This document shows, in pieces, positions 25,288 to 34,107 of a stretch of DNA of 64,000 nt. The notes beneath the pieces are model-generated. The model was not told the DNA's origin. It saw nothing but the letters and a program-made list of their open reading frames with translations, and did no database searches. Position 1 is the stretch's first letter. Every line of letters begins with the position of its first letter. The translations under genes and the position numbers were made by a program. Origin of the DNA: Phytopseudomonas daroniae (lineage in GTDB: Bacteria; Pseudomonadota; Gammaproteobacteria; Pseudomonadales; Pseudomonadaceae); the NCBI RefSeq assembly GCF_004327285.1, contig NZ_QJUI01000024.1, positions 1 to 64,000 on the forward strand, given 5' to 3'.

Positions 25288-25812
25288 TCACTCGGCCGCA
25301 GGTGCAGGAATGCGTTGCAGCACGTCATCGTAGGGCACCAGATCGAGGAACGCGGTGACCTCCACCGCCTTGCCGTTCTGCATGTGGAAGATCCACGCAT
25401 AGCTGTTCTCGTAGGCTTGGCCGTCGCGCGCAACCCCGGCGCCATCCCAGTTGATGATCACATGGTCTCCATCTGCCCAGACCTGTTTGCTGACCGGTTT
25501 GATTGAGGTGGATAGACGCGACACGAAGGGGCGAACGGCCTGCTCGACGAAATGCTCACGGCCTTGAAAGACGCCAGCACTGGGGCCGGATCCTTTTATC
25601 GTCCACGTCACGTCGGGCGTCAGCACGTCGCTGAAGAACGTCGTTCCGCCGGCAGCCCAGCGATCGAACGCCTCGGTGACGATTTGCTTGTTGCGTGTTT
25701 CGACATCACGTTCTACGGCCGCACTGGCGACGCTCGAACATAGAACCAGGCTGATCAGCAGCGTGGATGCCAGAGTGGCTGAGCGGATACTACGCGGGGG
25801 CGGTGGGTGCAT
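25288..25812 (-). CDS. Secreted SnoaL/NTF2-like protein
   Basis: A 174-residue protein started at ATG 25812. A signal peptide is visible (SATLASTLLISLVLCSSVASA, cut after ASA near residue 31). The mature domain is a SnoaL/NTF2 fold: VTEAFDRWAAGGTTFFSDVL, TPDVTWTIKGSGPSAGVFQG, and YAWIFHMQNGKAVEVTAFLD. Such domains bind or isomerise small molecules, and here it acts outside the inner membrane. It lies upstream of the Atu4866-like gene on the same strand (58 bp apart) and diverges from an AraC regulator, suggesting one regulated unit. Confidence 0.78.
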   Translation of the reverse strand: MHPPPPRSIRSATLASTLLISLVLCSSVASAAVERDVETRNKQIVTEAFDRWAAGGTTFFSDVLTPDVTWTIKGSGPSAGVFQGREHFVEQAVRPFVSRLSTSIKPVSKQVWADGDHVIINWDGAGVARDGQAYENSYAWIFHMQNGKAVEVTAFLDLVPYDDVLQRIPAPAAE

Positions 25813-25998
25813 GGTGGGGCTCCTTGGTCTCGTCGTCGTTTCTAGGGGCGTGGCCGGGATGAGCCAATCGGTTTCATTCCGGGTGAAATGAGTCTGCCTC
25901 CATGGCGGTGCCTGCCCGTAGCCGCATCGTCCTGCTTCCTTGTACGATCGTCCGAGCGGATAGGGGAGCGCTACACACTGATCTTGCAAGGAGGAGGC

Positions 25999-26898
25999 AT
26001 GAGCCCTGTTGAAACGCTGATCGATATCATCAGCCGCCATATGCCGTCCGACGGCATGCATCGGACACCGATTCCGGGTGTGAGCCTGGCTCGTTCGAGC
26101 ATGCCGACGGTGCCAATGCCCGTGGTCTATGAACCGACTCTGTGCCTCATCGTGCAGGGGCGCAAACGCGTGATGCTGGGTACCACGGCCTATGTGTACG
26201 ACGCGGCCAACTACCTGGTCGCATCCGTGCACCTACCGGTGTTCGGCGCGGTCATCGAGGCCAGTGAGGTGGCTCCCTATCTGTGCCTGGTGCTCAATCT
26301 GGATATGGCCACGTTGAGCGATCTGGCGCTGCGCTATCCCTCTGCGGACGCCAGCGATGCTGCGCCCGCCGCGGGCATTGTGCTCAACGATACGAGCCCC
26401 GAACTGCTGGATGCGGCGGCTCGGCTTGCCAGTTTGCTGGACAAACCCGGTGATATCGAAGCGTTGGCTCCGCTGGTGACGCGCGAGATGCTGTACCGAC
26501 TTCTGACCGGGAGCGGCAACGGCGTCATACGGCAAATGGCGCAGGCCGACAGTCGTCTGAATCAGATCGCCAAGGCCATCGTCTGGTTACGCAGCCATTA
26601 CAGCGAACCCTGCCGAATCGAGGAAATTGCCGATATCGCTGGCATGAGCCGCTCCACCTTCCATGCACATTTCAAGGCCGTTACCTCGCTGAGCCCGCTG
26701 GAATTCCGTAGCCAGCTGCGGCTGCAGGAAGCACGCCGGCTGATGGTCGCCGAAGCGGTCGATGCTGCTGGTGCCGGATACCGGGTAGGCTATGAAAGCC
26801 CCTCGCAGTTCAGCCGGCATTACGCCCGCATGTTCGGCCTGCCACCGGCCAAGGACGCCGGACGGCTGCGCAGGGCTGCGGAAATGTCTGCGGGATGA
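25999..26898 (+). CDS. AraC-family regulator with AraC_N cupin domain
   Basis: A 299-residue regulator started at ATG 25999 (GGAGGAGGC directly upstream; the frame is open 111 bp further). The N-terminal AraC_N domain holds VYEPTLCLIVQGRKRVMLG and YDAANYLVASVHLPVFG. The C-terminal pair of HTH motifs holds RIEEIADIAGMSRSTFHAHFKAV and VGYESPSQFSRHYARMFG. It diverges from the SnoaL/Atu4866 genes and is their likely activator. The following 310 bp show no gene. Confidence 0.85.
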   Translation: MSPVETLIDIISRHMPSDGMHRTPIPGVSLARSSMPTVPMPVVYEPTLCLIVQGRKRVMLGTTAYVYDAANYLVASVHLPVFGAVIEASEVAPYLCLVLNLDMATLSDLALRYPSADASDAAPAAGIVLNDTSPELLDAAARLASLLDKPGDIEALAPLVTREMLYRLLTGSGNGVIRQMAQADSRLNQIAKAIVWLRSHYSEPCRIEEIADIAGMSRSTFHAHFKAVTSLSPLEFRSQLRLQEARRLMVAEAVDAAGAGYRVGYESPSQFSRHYARMFGLPPAKDAGRLRRAAEMSAG

Positions 26899-27208
26899 TT
26901 GGGCTCGGAGTCGAGCCGCTTACGCTTTATTCCTGGCCTCCAAGAATAGGTGCAGTTCTAAGGACGGATCATCCACTCACCGAGATCGCACAGCACTTTG
27001 ACGAGGTGTCGCGTTAACGCTGCATTGGCGGTGGCTATTACCCTACGACAAGAGCGTCGGGGGCATTTTTCAAGATGTTTCGCGCTGAAATGGAGGTGAA
27101 CTAACGCTCCGGCAGCATGATCCTTTTCTATGCGCAGTCAGCGCGAGCCTGATGGGCCGATGCCCCCGCACAGAGCCTCCAGGATCGCTGAACGATAAGG
27201 AGCCGCCC
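26899..27208. other. Gap without recognisable gene
   Basis: The 310 bp between the AraC gene and the DUF2231 gene contain no convincing reading frame, hairpin terminator or repeat. The last 12 bp provide the AAGGAG ribosome site of the next gene. Confidence 0.5.
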
Positions 27209-27637
27209 GTGAACGTCACTGCCCACCCCGTCTACCGAAGCACACCAAGCCCGCTGCACGCGATCTTGCTTGCCGGAACCGTCCCCCTGTTTCTCGGCGC
27301 TTTGCTGAGTGACATCGCCTACTACAAGACCTTCCAGATTCAGTGGAGCAACTTCGCCGCCTGGCTTATTGCCGGTGGGCTGTTGTTCTGCGGGCTGGCA
27401 CTGTTGTTCGCGCTGGCCAATCTGATCCGCGCTGACCGCAAGGCCGGGCGACCGGTCATGTATTTCCTGTTGCTGCTGATCACCTGGGTGCTCGGGCTGG
27501 TCAATGCCTTTGAACATGCGAAAGACGCATGGGCCGTCATGCCGGCGAGTCTGGTGCTGTCGGTCATCGTGACCCTGCTGATCAGCGTTACCGCGTGGAT
27601 CGGTCTCAGCGGCCTGCGTTCGGGAGGTGTCGAATGA
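27209..27637 (+). CDS. DUF2231 membrane protein
   Basis: A 142-residue protein started at GTG 27209 because AAGGAG lies 7 nt before it. Four hydrophobic segments are visible: AILLAGTVPLFLGALLSD, AAWLIAGGLLFCGLALLF, VMYFLLLLITWVLGLV and SLVLSVIVTLLISVTAWIG. The early PLHAILLAGTVPLFLGALLSDIAYY block is the DUF2231 signature. It overlaps the next gene by 4 bp, and in pseudomonads this family commonly sits with PQQ-type sugar dehydrogenase lipoproteins. That suggests a membrane partner or electron-transfer role, but no cofactor ligand is obvious. Confidence 0.78.
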   Translation: MNVTAHPVYRSTPSPLHAILLAGTVPLFLGALLSDIAYYKTFQIQWSNFAAWLIAGGLLFCGLALLFALANLIRADRKAGRPVMYFLLLLITWVLGLVNAFEHAKDAWAVMPASLVLSVIVTLLISVTAWIGLSGLRSGGVE

Positions 27638-28926
27638 GAAATGTAAGCGCACTGACTGCCCTGAGCATGGCGCTGTTCCTGAGCGCATGTGGCGGCGAAG
27701 CGGAGACCACCATGGATCGCGGCCCGGATCCCAAGTTGCCGGAGCCACAACGCGGTCTGTTGCCGAGCATGAAGATTGCCGAACCGGAGGAGTGGGGCGA
27801 TCAGAAGCCCACGGTGCCTGAGGGATTCAGCGTCACGGCGATCGCGACCGATCTGAAGATTCCTCGTCAGACCCTCGTCCTGCCCAATGGCGATATCCTC
27901 GTCGCGGAAGGCCGCGGGGGTAACGCCGCGAAGCTCAAACCGAAGGACGTGATCGCCGGCTACATCAAGGCCCAGGGCAATACCAAGGTCAAGGGTGGCA
28001 ATCGCCTGACGCTGCTGCGTGACGCCGATGGCGATGGCACCTACGAGGTGCAGACGGTGTTCGCTGAAAACCTCAACGCGCCGTATGGTCTGGCCTTCGC
28101 CGATGGCAAGTTGTACGTGGCCAACCAGGATGCGCTGGTCAGCTTCGATTATGAAGAAGGCCAGACCGAAGCGGGTGGCCCGCCGACCAAGGTCACCGAT
28201 CTGCCGTCCGAGATCAACCACCACTGGACCAAGGCGCTGACCGTCAGCCCGGACGGGCGCTATCTCTACGTGGGTATTGGCTCCAACAGCAATATCGGCG
28301 AGCGCGGCATGGAGGTCGAAGCTGATCGAGCGCTGGTCTGGCAGGTCGATGCCGAGACCGGAGCCCACAGGCCTTACGCGACCGGTTTGCGTAACCCGAC
28401 GGCGCTGACGATTCAGCCCGAGTCCGGGCAATTGTGGGCCGTGGTCAACGAGCGCGATGAACTGGGGCCTGACCTGGTTCCGGATTACCTGACCTCGGTG
28501 CGTGAAGGCGAGTTCTACGGCTGGCCCTACAGCTACTGGGGCCAGAACGCCGATACGCGGGTGAAGCCGGACAACCCGGACAAGGTAGCCGCAGCGATCA
28601 AGCCGGATTACAGCCTGGGCTCCCACGTCGCCGCACTGGGTGTCGACTTTTCCATACCCGAGATGGGCGAGCAGTTCGCCAACGGCGTTTTCGTCGGCGA
28701 GCATGGCAGCTGGAACCGCGACAATCCGGTGGGCTACAAGGTGATCTTCGTGCCGTTCGATGACGGACGTCCTGCCGGTGAGCCGATCGACTTCGCCACG
28801 GGCTTCCGGGATGACGACGGGAAAACCCGTGGCCGGCCGGTTGGCGTCACCGTCGATCCAAGCGGCGCCCTGATCATCGCGGACGATCTTGCCAATACGG
28901 TGTGGAGGGTGACGCGTAATCAGTAA
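27634..28926 (+). CDS. PQQ-dependent sugar (sorbosone) dehydrogenase-like lipoprotein
   Basis: A 430-residue lipoprotein. The lipobox LFLSAC puts the lipidated Cys at residue 19. The rest is a six-bladed beta-propeller of the soluble glucose/sorbosone dehydrogenase type: PEGFSVTAIATDLKIPRQTLVLPNGDILVAEG, then GLAFADGKLYVANQ, HHWTKALTVSPDGRYLYVGIG, ATGLRNPTALTIQPESGQLWAVVNE and VFVGEHGSWNR. It probably oxidises a sugar in the periplasm using PQQ. The start overlaps the DUF2231 stop (ATGA), so the two are coupled. Confidence 0.83.
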   Translation: MRNVSALTALSMALFLSACGGEAETTMDRGPDPKLPEPQRGLLPSMKIAEPEEWGDQKPTVPEGFSVTAIATDLKIPRQTLVLPNGDILVAEGRGGNAAKLKPKDVIAGYIKAQGNTKVKGGNRLTLLRDADGDGTYEVQTVFAENLNAPYGLAFADGKLYVANQDALVSFDYEEGQTEAGGPPTKVTDLPSEINHHWTKALTVSPDGRYLYVGIGSNSNIGERGMEVEADRALVWQVDAETGAHRPYATGLRNPTALTIQPESGQLWAVVNERDELGPDLVPDYLTSVREGEFYGWPYSYWGQNADTRVKPDNPDKVAAAIKPDYSLGSHVAALGVDFSIPEMGEQFANGVFVGEHGSWNRDNPVGYKVIFVPFDDGRPAGEPIDFATGFRDDDGKTRGRPVGVTVDPSGALIIADDLANTVWRVTRNQ

Positions 28927-29164
28927 GTCGTGAGCCCCAGGGCGGGCAAGCCGCCCTGGGGGCTGGATTGGAGAGGCGGCTGCCGTCCACCGCGAAATCG
29001 CTTCGTGGTGGACGGTCGCTTGTGCGTTGCCAGCCCGTGCTGAAGCATGGGGCGGTCGGTAATGACATGGCTGCGTTCAGACCGCTGCAGGTATGCAAAG
29101 ACTTCCAGCCCAAAGCGATTTACTGTTGTTGCGTCAGATAGCGCAGCGGCGGGGAGGTCGAGTC

Positions 29165-29977
29165 ATGGGCACGCATACGAACGGGCGGGACTGGGTGCTA
29201 CGCAGTCACGCGCCAGGTCGGGTGGAGCGCATAGAGGCCTATTTCAGCGGCCACGGCTACGACCCGCATCGCCACGACTCCTACGCCATTGGCCGCACGC
29301 TTTCCGGCGTGCAGAGTTTTCGTTACCGCCGCGCGATGCGCCACAGCCTTCCCGGCGGCACGCTGGTGCTGCATCCGGATGAGCTGCATGACGGCATGGC
29401 GGGTACCGAGGACGGCTTCCGCTATCGCATGCTCTATATCGATCCATTGCTGATCCAGCAGGTGCTGGGCGGCAAACCGCTGCCCTTTGTCGCGGGTGGG
29501 CTCAGCGACGACCTGCGCCTGCGCTGGGCAACCGAGTCGTTCATGCAGGCGATGGATCATCCTCTCGAGCCCCTGGAAGAAGACGATGCGATCTACGACC
29601 TCGCTCGTGCGCTGGAAGCGGTCGCCGGGAAAAACCGGGGGCGTCGCGCCTTCGACTATCCCGCTGCGCAGCGGGCGAGGGAGTACATCCATGGCCGCAA
29701 CGGCGCCAGCATTACCCTGGATGAACTGGAGCATGTCAGCGGGCGGGATCGCTGGAGCCTGTCCCGGGATTTCCGTGCGTTGTTCGGCACCAGCCCCTAT
29801 CGCTATGTGACGATGCGCCGGCTGGATCGCTGTCGAGAGTTGCTGTTGGCGGGTATCGGCCTGGCCGATGCGGCGCTGATCGCCGGTTTTTTCGACCAGA
29901 GCCACATGACGCGTCATTTCGTCAAAAGCTTCGGCCTGTCCCCGGCCCGTTGGCTGAGCATGGTGAAGCCGCGTTAA
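29165..29977 (+). CDS. AraC-family regulator
   Basis: A 270-residue regulator started at ATG 29165 (GGGGAGG upstream; an ATG at 29093 would add 24 residues). An AraC cupin-like sensor domain (HRHDSYAIGRTLSGVQSFRYR, then SLPGGTLVLHPDELHDG) is followed by a two-HTH domain (TLDELEHVSGRDRWSLSRDFRALFG and DAALIAGFFDQSHMTRHFVKSFG). The sensor lacks other features. A cupin gene follows 81 bp later on the same strand and is a plausible target or co-transcript. Confidence 0.85.
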   Translation: MGTHTNGRDWVLRSHAPGRVERIEAYFSGHGYDPHRHDSYAIGRTLSGVQSFRYRRAMRHSLPGGTLVLHPDELHDGMAGTEDGFRYRMLYIDPLLIQQVLGGKPLPFVAGGLSDDLRLRWATESFMQAMDHPLEPLEEDDAIYDLARALEAVAGKNRGRRAFDYPAAQRAREYIHGRNGASITLDELEHVSGRDRWSLSRDFRALFGTSPYRYVTMRRLDRCRELLLAGIGLADAALIAGFFDQSHMTRHFVKSFGLSPARWLSMVKPR

Positions 29978-30058
29978 CAGACCCCGGCTTGCAGGATCGT
30001 ACAAGAAGGCTCCCCGGTGCCTCGATAGATTGGTGAAAAACCAAACGAGGAGCCTCCC

Positions 30059-30442
30059 ATGTTCAAGCAAACCCAAGCATCGCAACAGCCAGTCAACCTT
30101 GAGCAGAAGTTGGGCCTGATCACCGAGCAGTGGTCACCCCGGGTAGTCGCTGAAATGAATGACTACCAGTTCAAGGTGGTACGCCTGCAGGGCGATTTCA
30201 TCTGGCACTCGCATGTCGAGACGGATGAAGCCTTTCTCGTCCTCGACGGCCAATTGCGCCTCGATTTCCGTGACGGGCAGGTAACGCTCGGCAGTGGCGA
30301 GCTGTACGTGGTGCCCAAGGGCGTCGAGCACAAGCCTTACGCCGAGAAGGAGGTGAAGCTGCTGCTCATCGAACCGCGAGGCGTCTTGAATACGGGCCAT
30401 GAGGGGGGTGAGCGTACGGCGCAGAATGATCGCTGGATTTAG
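30059..30442 (+). CDS. Small cupin-domain protein
   Basis: A 127-residue protein with GAGGAG before its ATG. It is a single cupin: FKVVRLQGDFIWHSHVETDEAFLVLDG carries the HxH...E motif near residues 49-56, and SGELYVVPKGVEHKPYAEK the second motif with its His. The metal and substrate are unknown; small cupins of this type are enzymes or sugar/aromatic-binding proteins. Its TAG stop lies in TAGGGTCTGTTG, the same 12 bp that ends the inverted-repeat element at 61774-62043. Confidence 0.8.
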   Translation: MFKQTQASQQPVNLEQKLGLITEQWSPRVVAEMNDYQFKVVRLQGDFIWHSHVETDEAFLVLDGQLRLDFRDGQVTLGSGELYVVPKGVEHKPYAEKEVKLLLIEPRGVLNTGHEGGERTAQNDRWI

Positions 30443-30475
30443 GGTCTGTTGACCCTGGGGTGCACACCTGAAGCG

Positions 30476-30502
30476 GCTGGCGCTCATGGCGAACGCCAGC
30501 CC
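30476..30502. terminator. Hairpin between convergent cupin and polyamine-binding genes
   Basis: GGCTGGCG and CGCCAGCC form an 8-bp perfect stem with an 11-base loop in the 82-bp gap between two convergent genes. There is no clear T-tract, so it is a weak or bidirectional terminator at best. Confidence 0.4.
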
Positions 30503-30524
30503 ATCGCTGCTGCAGATTGCTGCC

Positions 30525-31601
30525 TCAGGTTCCGCTTTTCACCTTGGTCCAGATCCGTGTGCGGATTCGGTCGATGTTCAGTGGCATGGCTTCCAGCGCA
30601 TAGAGTTTCTCCATGACGTCATCAGGCGGGTAAACAGTGGCGTCGGCCTTGAGTGCCGGGTCGACCAGGGCGTCGGCTTTGCTGTTGCCGTTGGCGTAGT
30701 GCACGTAGTCGCTGATGCCGGCGATCACCTCGGGTTCGAGCAGGTGGTTCATGAAGGCGTAGGCGGCTTTTTCGTTGGGCGCATCCTTGGGGATGGCGAT
30801 CATGTCGAACCACATCGGCGCGCCTTCCTTGGGAATCACGTAGGCGACGTTGACGCCGTTGCCGGCCTCCTTGGCGCGGGCGCTGGCCTGCATGATGTCG
30901 CCGGAGAAACCGACTGCCATGCAGATGTCGCCATTGGCCAGCTCACTCACGTATTTGGAGGAGTGGAAGTAGGCGACGTTGCGGCGCATCTCCATCAGCA
31001 ACGCTTCGGCTTTCTTGTAATCCTCGGGCTCCTGGCTATGGTGCGGCAGGCTCAGGTAGTGCAGGGCGATGGGCAGCATTTCCGGGCCATTGTCGAGAAT
31101 CGCCACGCCGCACTTGCCCAGCTTGGCCATCAGTTCGGGCTTGAAGATCAGATCCCAGGAGTCCAGTGGCACGTCGTCGCCGAGTACGGCTTTGACTTTC
31201 TCCACGTTGTAGCCGATGCCGGTGCTGCCCCACAGGTAGGGGAAGCCGTGCTGGTTGCCGGGGTCATTGCCTTCCAGCGCCTTGAGCAGCGTCGGGTTGA
31301 GGTTCTGCCAGTTGGGCAGTTGGCTCTTGTCCAGTTGCTTGAGCGCGCCGCCCTGGATCTGCCGGGCCATGAAATGGTTGGAGGGGAAGACCACGTCGTA
31401 GCCGGAGCGGCCAGCCATAAGTTTGGCGTCGAGGGTTTCGTTGCTGTCGTAGACGTCGTAATGGGGTGCGACGCCGCTGGCTTGCTGGAAGTTCTTCAGG
31501 GTGTCGGGGGCGATGTAGTCCGTCCAGTTGTAGATGCGCACGTCCTGCGCCGCCTGGCTGACCGAGGCGACGAGCATCAGCGGGATAAGCGATTTCAGCA
31601 T
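30525..31601 (-). CDS. Periplasmic polyamine-binding protein (PotF/SpuD type)
   Basis: A 358-residue protein started at ATG 31601 (GAGG 7 nt upstream; an ATG 12 bp earlier is also in frame). A signal peptide (SLIPLMLVASVSQAA) precedes the PotF-like mature part: VRIYNWTDYIAPDTLKNFQQ, GYDVVFPSNHFMARQ, and GFPYLWGSTGIGYNVEKV. These proteins capture putrescine, spermidine or similar for an ABC importer, but no permease or ATPase is nearby, so it may work with a distant transporter or as a sensor. It lies downstream of an amine oxidase on the same strand, pointing to amine catabolism. Confidence 0.85.
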   Translation of the reverse strand: MLKSLIPLMLVASVSQAAQDVRIYNWTDYIAPDTLKNFQQASGVAPHYDVYDSNETLDAKLMAGRSGYDVVFPSNHFMARQIQGGALKQLDKSQLPNWQNLNPTLLKALEGNDPGNQHGFPYLWGSTGIGYNVEKVKAVLGDDVPLDSWDLIFKPELMAKLGKCGVAILDNGPEMLPIALHYLSLPHHSQEPEDYKKAEALLMEMRRNVAYFHSSKYVSELANGDICMAVGFSGDIMQASARAKEAGNGVNVAYVIPKEGAPMWFDMIAIPKDAPNEKAAYAFMNHLLEPEVIAGISDYVHYANGNSKADALVDPALKADATVYPPDDVMEKLYALEAMPLNIDRIRTRIWTKVKSGT

Positions 31602-31836
31602 GGGAGACCTCAACTGTTGTTGTCGATGTTTGTGGAGGCAGCAGTCAGAAAATCAGTACATAGGTTTTGTGCAGCGTTTCTTGTATGTCCCACGCCTAGG
31701 GGTTGTTCCCGTTTCAGCGCGCCCGCGGTCGTTCGTGCATGCATTCACAGATGCGGGTTTTCACGCCGCTTCCGTATTCTGCGTAAGTGACCGAGGCGAT
31801 GTTCATGGCTCGAGCCAGCCTGGTGAAAGGGAAGAG

Positions 31837-33243
31837 TCATTTCATGAAACCTTCCATCAGTCCGGCCACGCGCTGCGCCATGTAGCGCTGCCACGGGCGA
31901 CTGGACGGGTCGGCCAGCAGTCTGTCTTCGCGCACGAAGCTGCGGATGATGGCGTTGTAACCCAGCCAGCGGCAGGGCTCCGGCTCCCAGCGCGGCAGAT
32001 CCTGCACACGGGTGTCGTGACGCACCCAGGGCTGGCGGGTGAGCAGGCTGTCGTTGTCGAGAATCAGGTCGGCCAGGGTGCGCCCGCCAAGATTGCTGGC
32101 GCCTACGCCTTCGCCCCCGTAACCGCCGGAAAGGGCGATGCCGTTGCTGCGGTCGCAGAGCATGTGCGGATGAAAGCGCCGCGCCATGCCCAGGTTGCCG
32201 CCCCAGGCGTGGGTGATGCGCACGGTACGCAGTTGCGGAAACAGTTCGCTGAACAGGTAGCGGCGCAGGCCGCGCTCTTCGTCGTTGAGGTTGAAGTCGC
32301 TGCGCAGGCGGCTGCCGAAGCGATAGCCGCCGCGGGCGCCGAAGATCAGGCGGTCGTCGAGGCTGCGCTGGCCGTAGGTGACCTGGCGGCTGGTCTCGCT
32401 GAAGGCCTGGCCGCGCTCCAGGCCGATCTCTGCCCAGGTCGAGGCCGGTAGCGGTTCGGTGGCGACGATCAGGCTTTGTACCGGTATCTGGTGGCGGCCG
32501 AGTGGTGGCAGGTTGGTTGCATAGCCTTCCACGGCAGGCACGATCCAGTCTGCGCGCACTTCGCCCGCTTCGCAGCGCACGCTGCCGGCCTGCCAGCTCA
32601 GGGCTGGGGTGCCTTCGTAGATGCTCACGCCCAGCGCTTCTACACAACGGGCTAGGCCGCGCACCAGCCGGGCCGGCTGAATGGTCGCGCAGTGTGGTGT
32701 ATGGAGCGCGCCATAGGCGCCGGGGATACGCAGTTGCTGGGCGAGTTCCTCAGCGGGCAGCCAACGGTAGTCGTCGTCGCCCAGGCCTTCTTCACGATAG
32801 CCACGCAGGTATTCGCGCAGGCGCAGCTCCTGCTCCGGGTAGCGGGCCGCGCAGTACAGCACACCGCCTTTGCGGTAGTCGCAGTCGATTCCTTCGCGTT
32901 GCAGCACCTGGCCGACTTCATCGGGAATGCCGTGCAACAGGTCGTAGGATTCACGTCGGCTTTGCGGGGAGAGGCCGGCGAGCAGCCGATCTTCGCCGAG
33001 CAGGTTGCCCATCAGCCAGCCGCCGTTGCGACCGGAAGCACCGAAGCCGGCGATCTTCGCCTCGAGAATGACGATGCGCAGGTTGGGTGCCTGGCGCTTG
33101 AGGTAATAGGCCGTCCACAGGCCGGTGTAACCCGCACCGATGATGGCCACATCGGCCTGGATATCGCCGGGCAGCGACGGGCGCGGCGTCAGCGGTTCAT
33201 CCAGTTGATCCATCCACAGGCTGATGTTGCGCCAGTCGTTCAT
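31837..33243 (-). CDS. FAD-dependent amine oxidase (PuuB/DadA-like)
   Basis: A 468-residue flavoprotein. The FAD-binding dinucleotide fold is ADVAIIGAGYTGLWTAYYL (residues about 30-49), followed by VILEAKIAGFGASGRNGG, the GRNGG signature of the gamma-glutamylputrescine oxidase family. The C-terminal part includes RITHAWGGNLGMARRFHPH and GYGGEGVGASNLGGR, also typical. These oxidases attack N-substituted amines (gamma-Glu-putrescine, glycine betaine derivatives) with O2. It is in the same orientation as the polyamine-binding protein 235 bp downstream, with an AraC-type gene upstream, so this appears to be an amine-utilisation unit. Substrate not fixed by sequence. Confidence 0.82.
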   Translation of the reverse strand: MNDWRNISLWMDQLDEPLTPRPSLPGDIQADVAIIGAGYTGLWTAYYLKRQAPNLRIVILEAKIAGFGASGRNGGWLMGNLLGEDRLLAGLSPQSRRESYDLLHGIPDEVGQVLQREGIDCDYRKGGVLYCAARYPEQELRLREYLRGYREEGLGDDDYRWLPAEELAQQLRIPGAYGALHTPHCATIQPARLVRGLARCVEALGVSIYEGTPALSWQAGSVRCEAGEVRADWIVPAVEGYATNLPPLGRHQIPVQSLIVATEPLPASTWAEIGLERGQAFSETSRQVTYGQRSLDDRLIFGARGGYRFGSRLRSDFNLNDEERGLRRYLFSELFPQLRTVRITHAWGGNLGMARRFHPHMLCDRSNGIALSGGYGGEGVGASNLGGRTLADLILDNDSLLTRQPWVRHDTRVQDLPRWEPEPCRWLGYNAIIRSFVREDRLLADPSSRPWQRYMAQRVAGLMEGFMK

Positions 33244-33288
33244 GCACCGCTTCCACGCAGAATGTCTGCAACAAGACTAGAAGCCTGT

Positions 33289-34107
33289 TCAGGCGTTGTC
33301 TTGCGCGCGTGTCCGCGCGTACATCTCCTTTAAATAGCTTTTGGGTGTCATCCCGGTGTGGCGGCGAAAGGTGCTGTAGAAGGCGGTCAGGGAATTGAAG
33401 CCGGCCTCGAAGGCCAGCTCGTCCATGCGCCGCAGGTCATTGCCTGCCTGCAGGCGTTGCAGCAGATGCTGCAGGCGCGCCTGGTTGACGTAGCGGTAGA
33501 AGCTCTGGCCGAGCACCTGGTTGAGCAGGTAGGAAATCTGGTTGCGGCTGTAGCCGGTGGCCGTGGCAACCTGCTGCAGGCTCAGAGCCGGGTCGAGAAA
33601 GGGCTGCCGACGCAGGAAGTAATCCTGGATATCCTGCGCCATGAAGCCCAGTTGTCGGGTCGACAGTCCCAGTTTGCTGATCGCCGCGCTGGTCTGGATC
33701 GGTGGCCGTGCGTCCTGGCCTTCATGCACCAGGGAGGCATATTCGTTGACCCGCCAGATCAGCCCGTCGCGCACGGTGATGGCTTCGGCGGTGCGAAACG
33801 ACACCAGACCCTCACCACCATGCAGCGTGGTGCGGTACTGAATGAACGCCGTGTGGCCGTCGATGCGGATGCGATCGGTGTGTTCGAGCGCTTCGTCGGG
33901 ATGGCGAGGCATGGTGCTGAGGACGTAGTCGCGCAGCTCGCCCAGCCCCATGCGGCGATTGAGGAAGAAGTCGTTGTACTCGATCTCGGGATGATAGAGC
34001 GCCATCACCGCATCCAGGTCGCGGTACTTCCAGCTGAAGTGGTAGCGCAGCACGATTTCGCGGGTGCGTTCGGTCTGGGCGGGGTCGTCGGGGAGATCGT
34101 CGAGCAT
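33289..34107 (-). CDS. NTF2/SnoaL-AraC fusion regulator
   Basis: A 272-residue protein with an unusual build: the first ~140 residues are an NTF2/SnoaL fold (TREIVLRYHFSWKYRDLDAVMALYHP, then GHTAFIQYRTTLHGGEGLVSFRTAE and DGLIWRVNEY). The C-terminal ~100 residues are a normal AraC HTH pair (LSLQQVATATGYSRNQISYLLNQVLG and RMDELAFEAGFNSLTAFYSTFRRHTG). The NTF2 part most likely binds the effector. It is 45 bp upstream of the amine oxidase gene on the same strand, and is divergent from metE. It probably controls the amine oxidase and binding protein. Confidence 0.82.
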   Translation of the reverse strand: MLDDLPDDPAQTERTREIVLRYHFSWKYRDLDAVMALYHPEIEYNDFFLNRRMGLGELRDYVLSTMPRHPDEALEHTDRIRIDGHTAFIQYRTTLHGGEGLVSFRTAEAITVRDGLIWRVNEYASLVHEGQDARPPIQTSAAISKLGLSTRQLGFMAQDIQDYFLRRQPFLDPALSLQQVATATGYSRNQISYLLNQVLGQSFYRYVNQARLQHLLQRLQAGNDLRRMDELAFEAGFNSLTAFYSTFRRHTGMTPKSYLKEMYARTRAQDNA

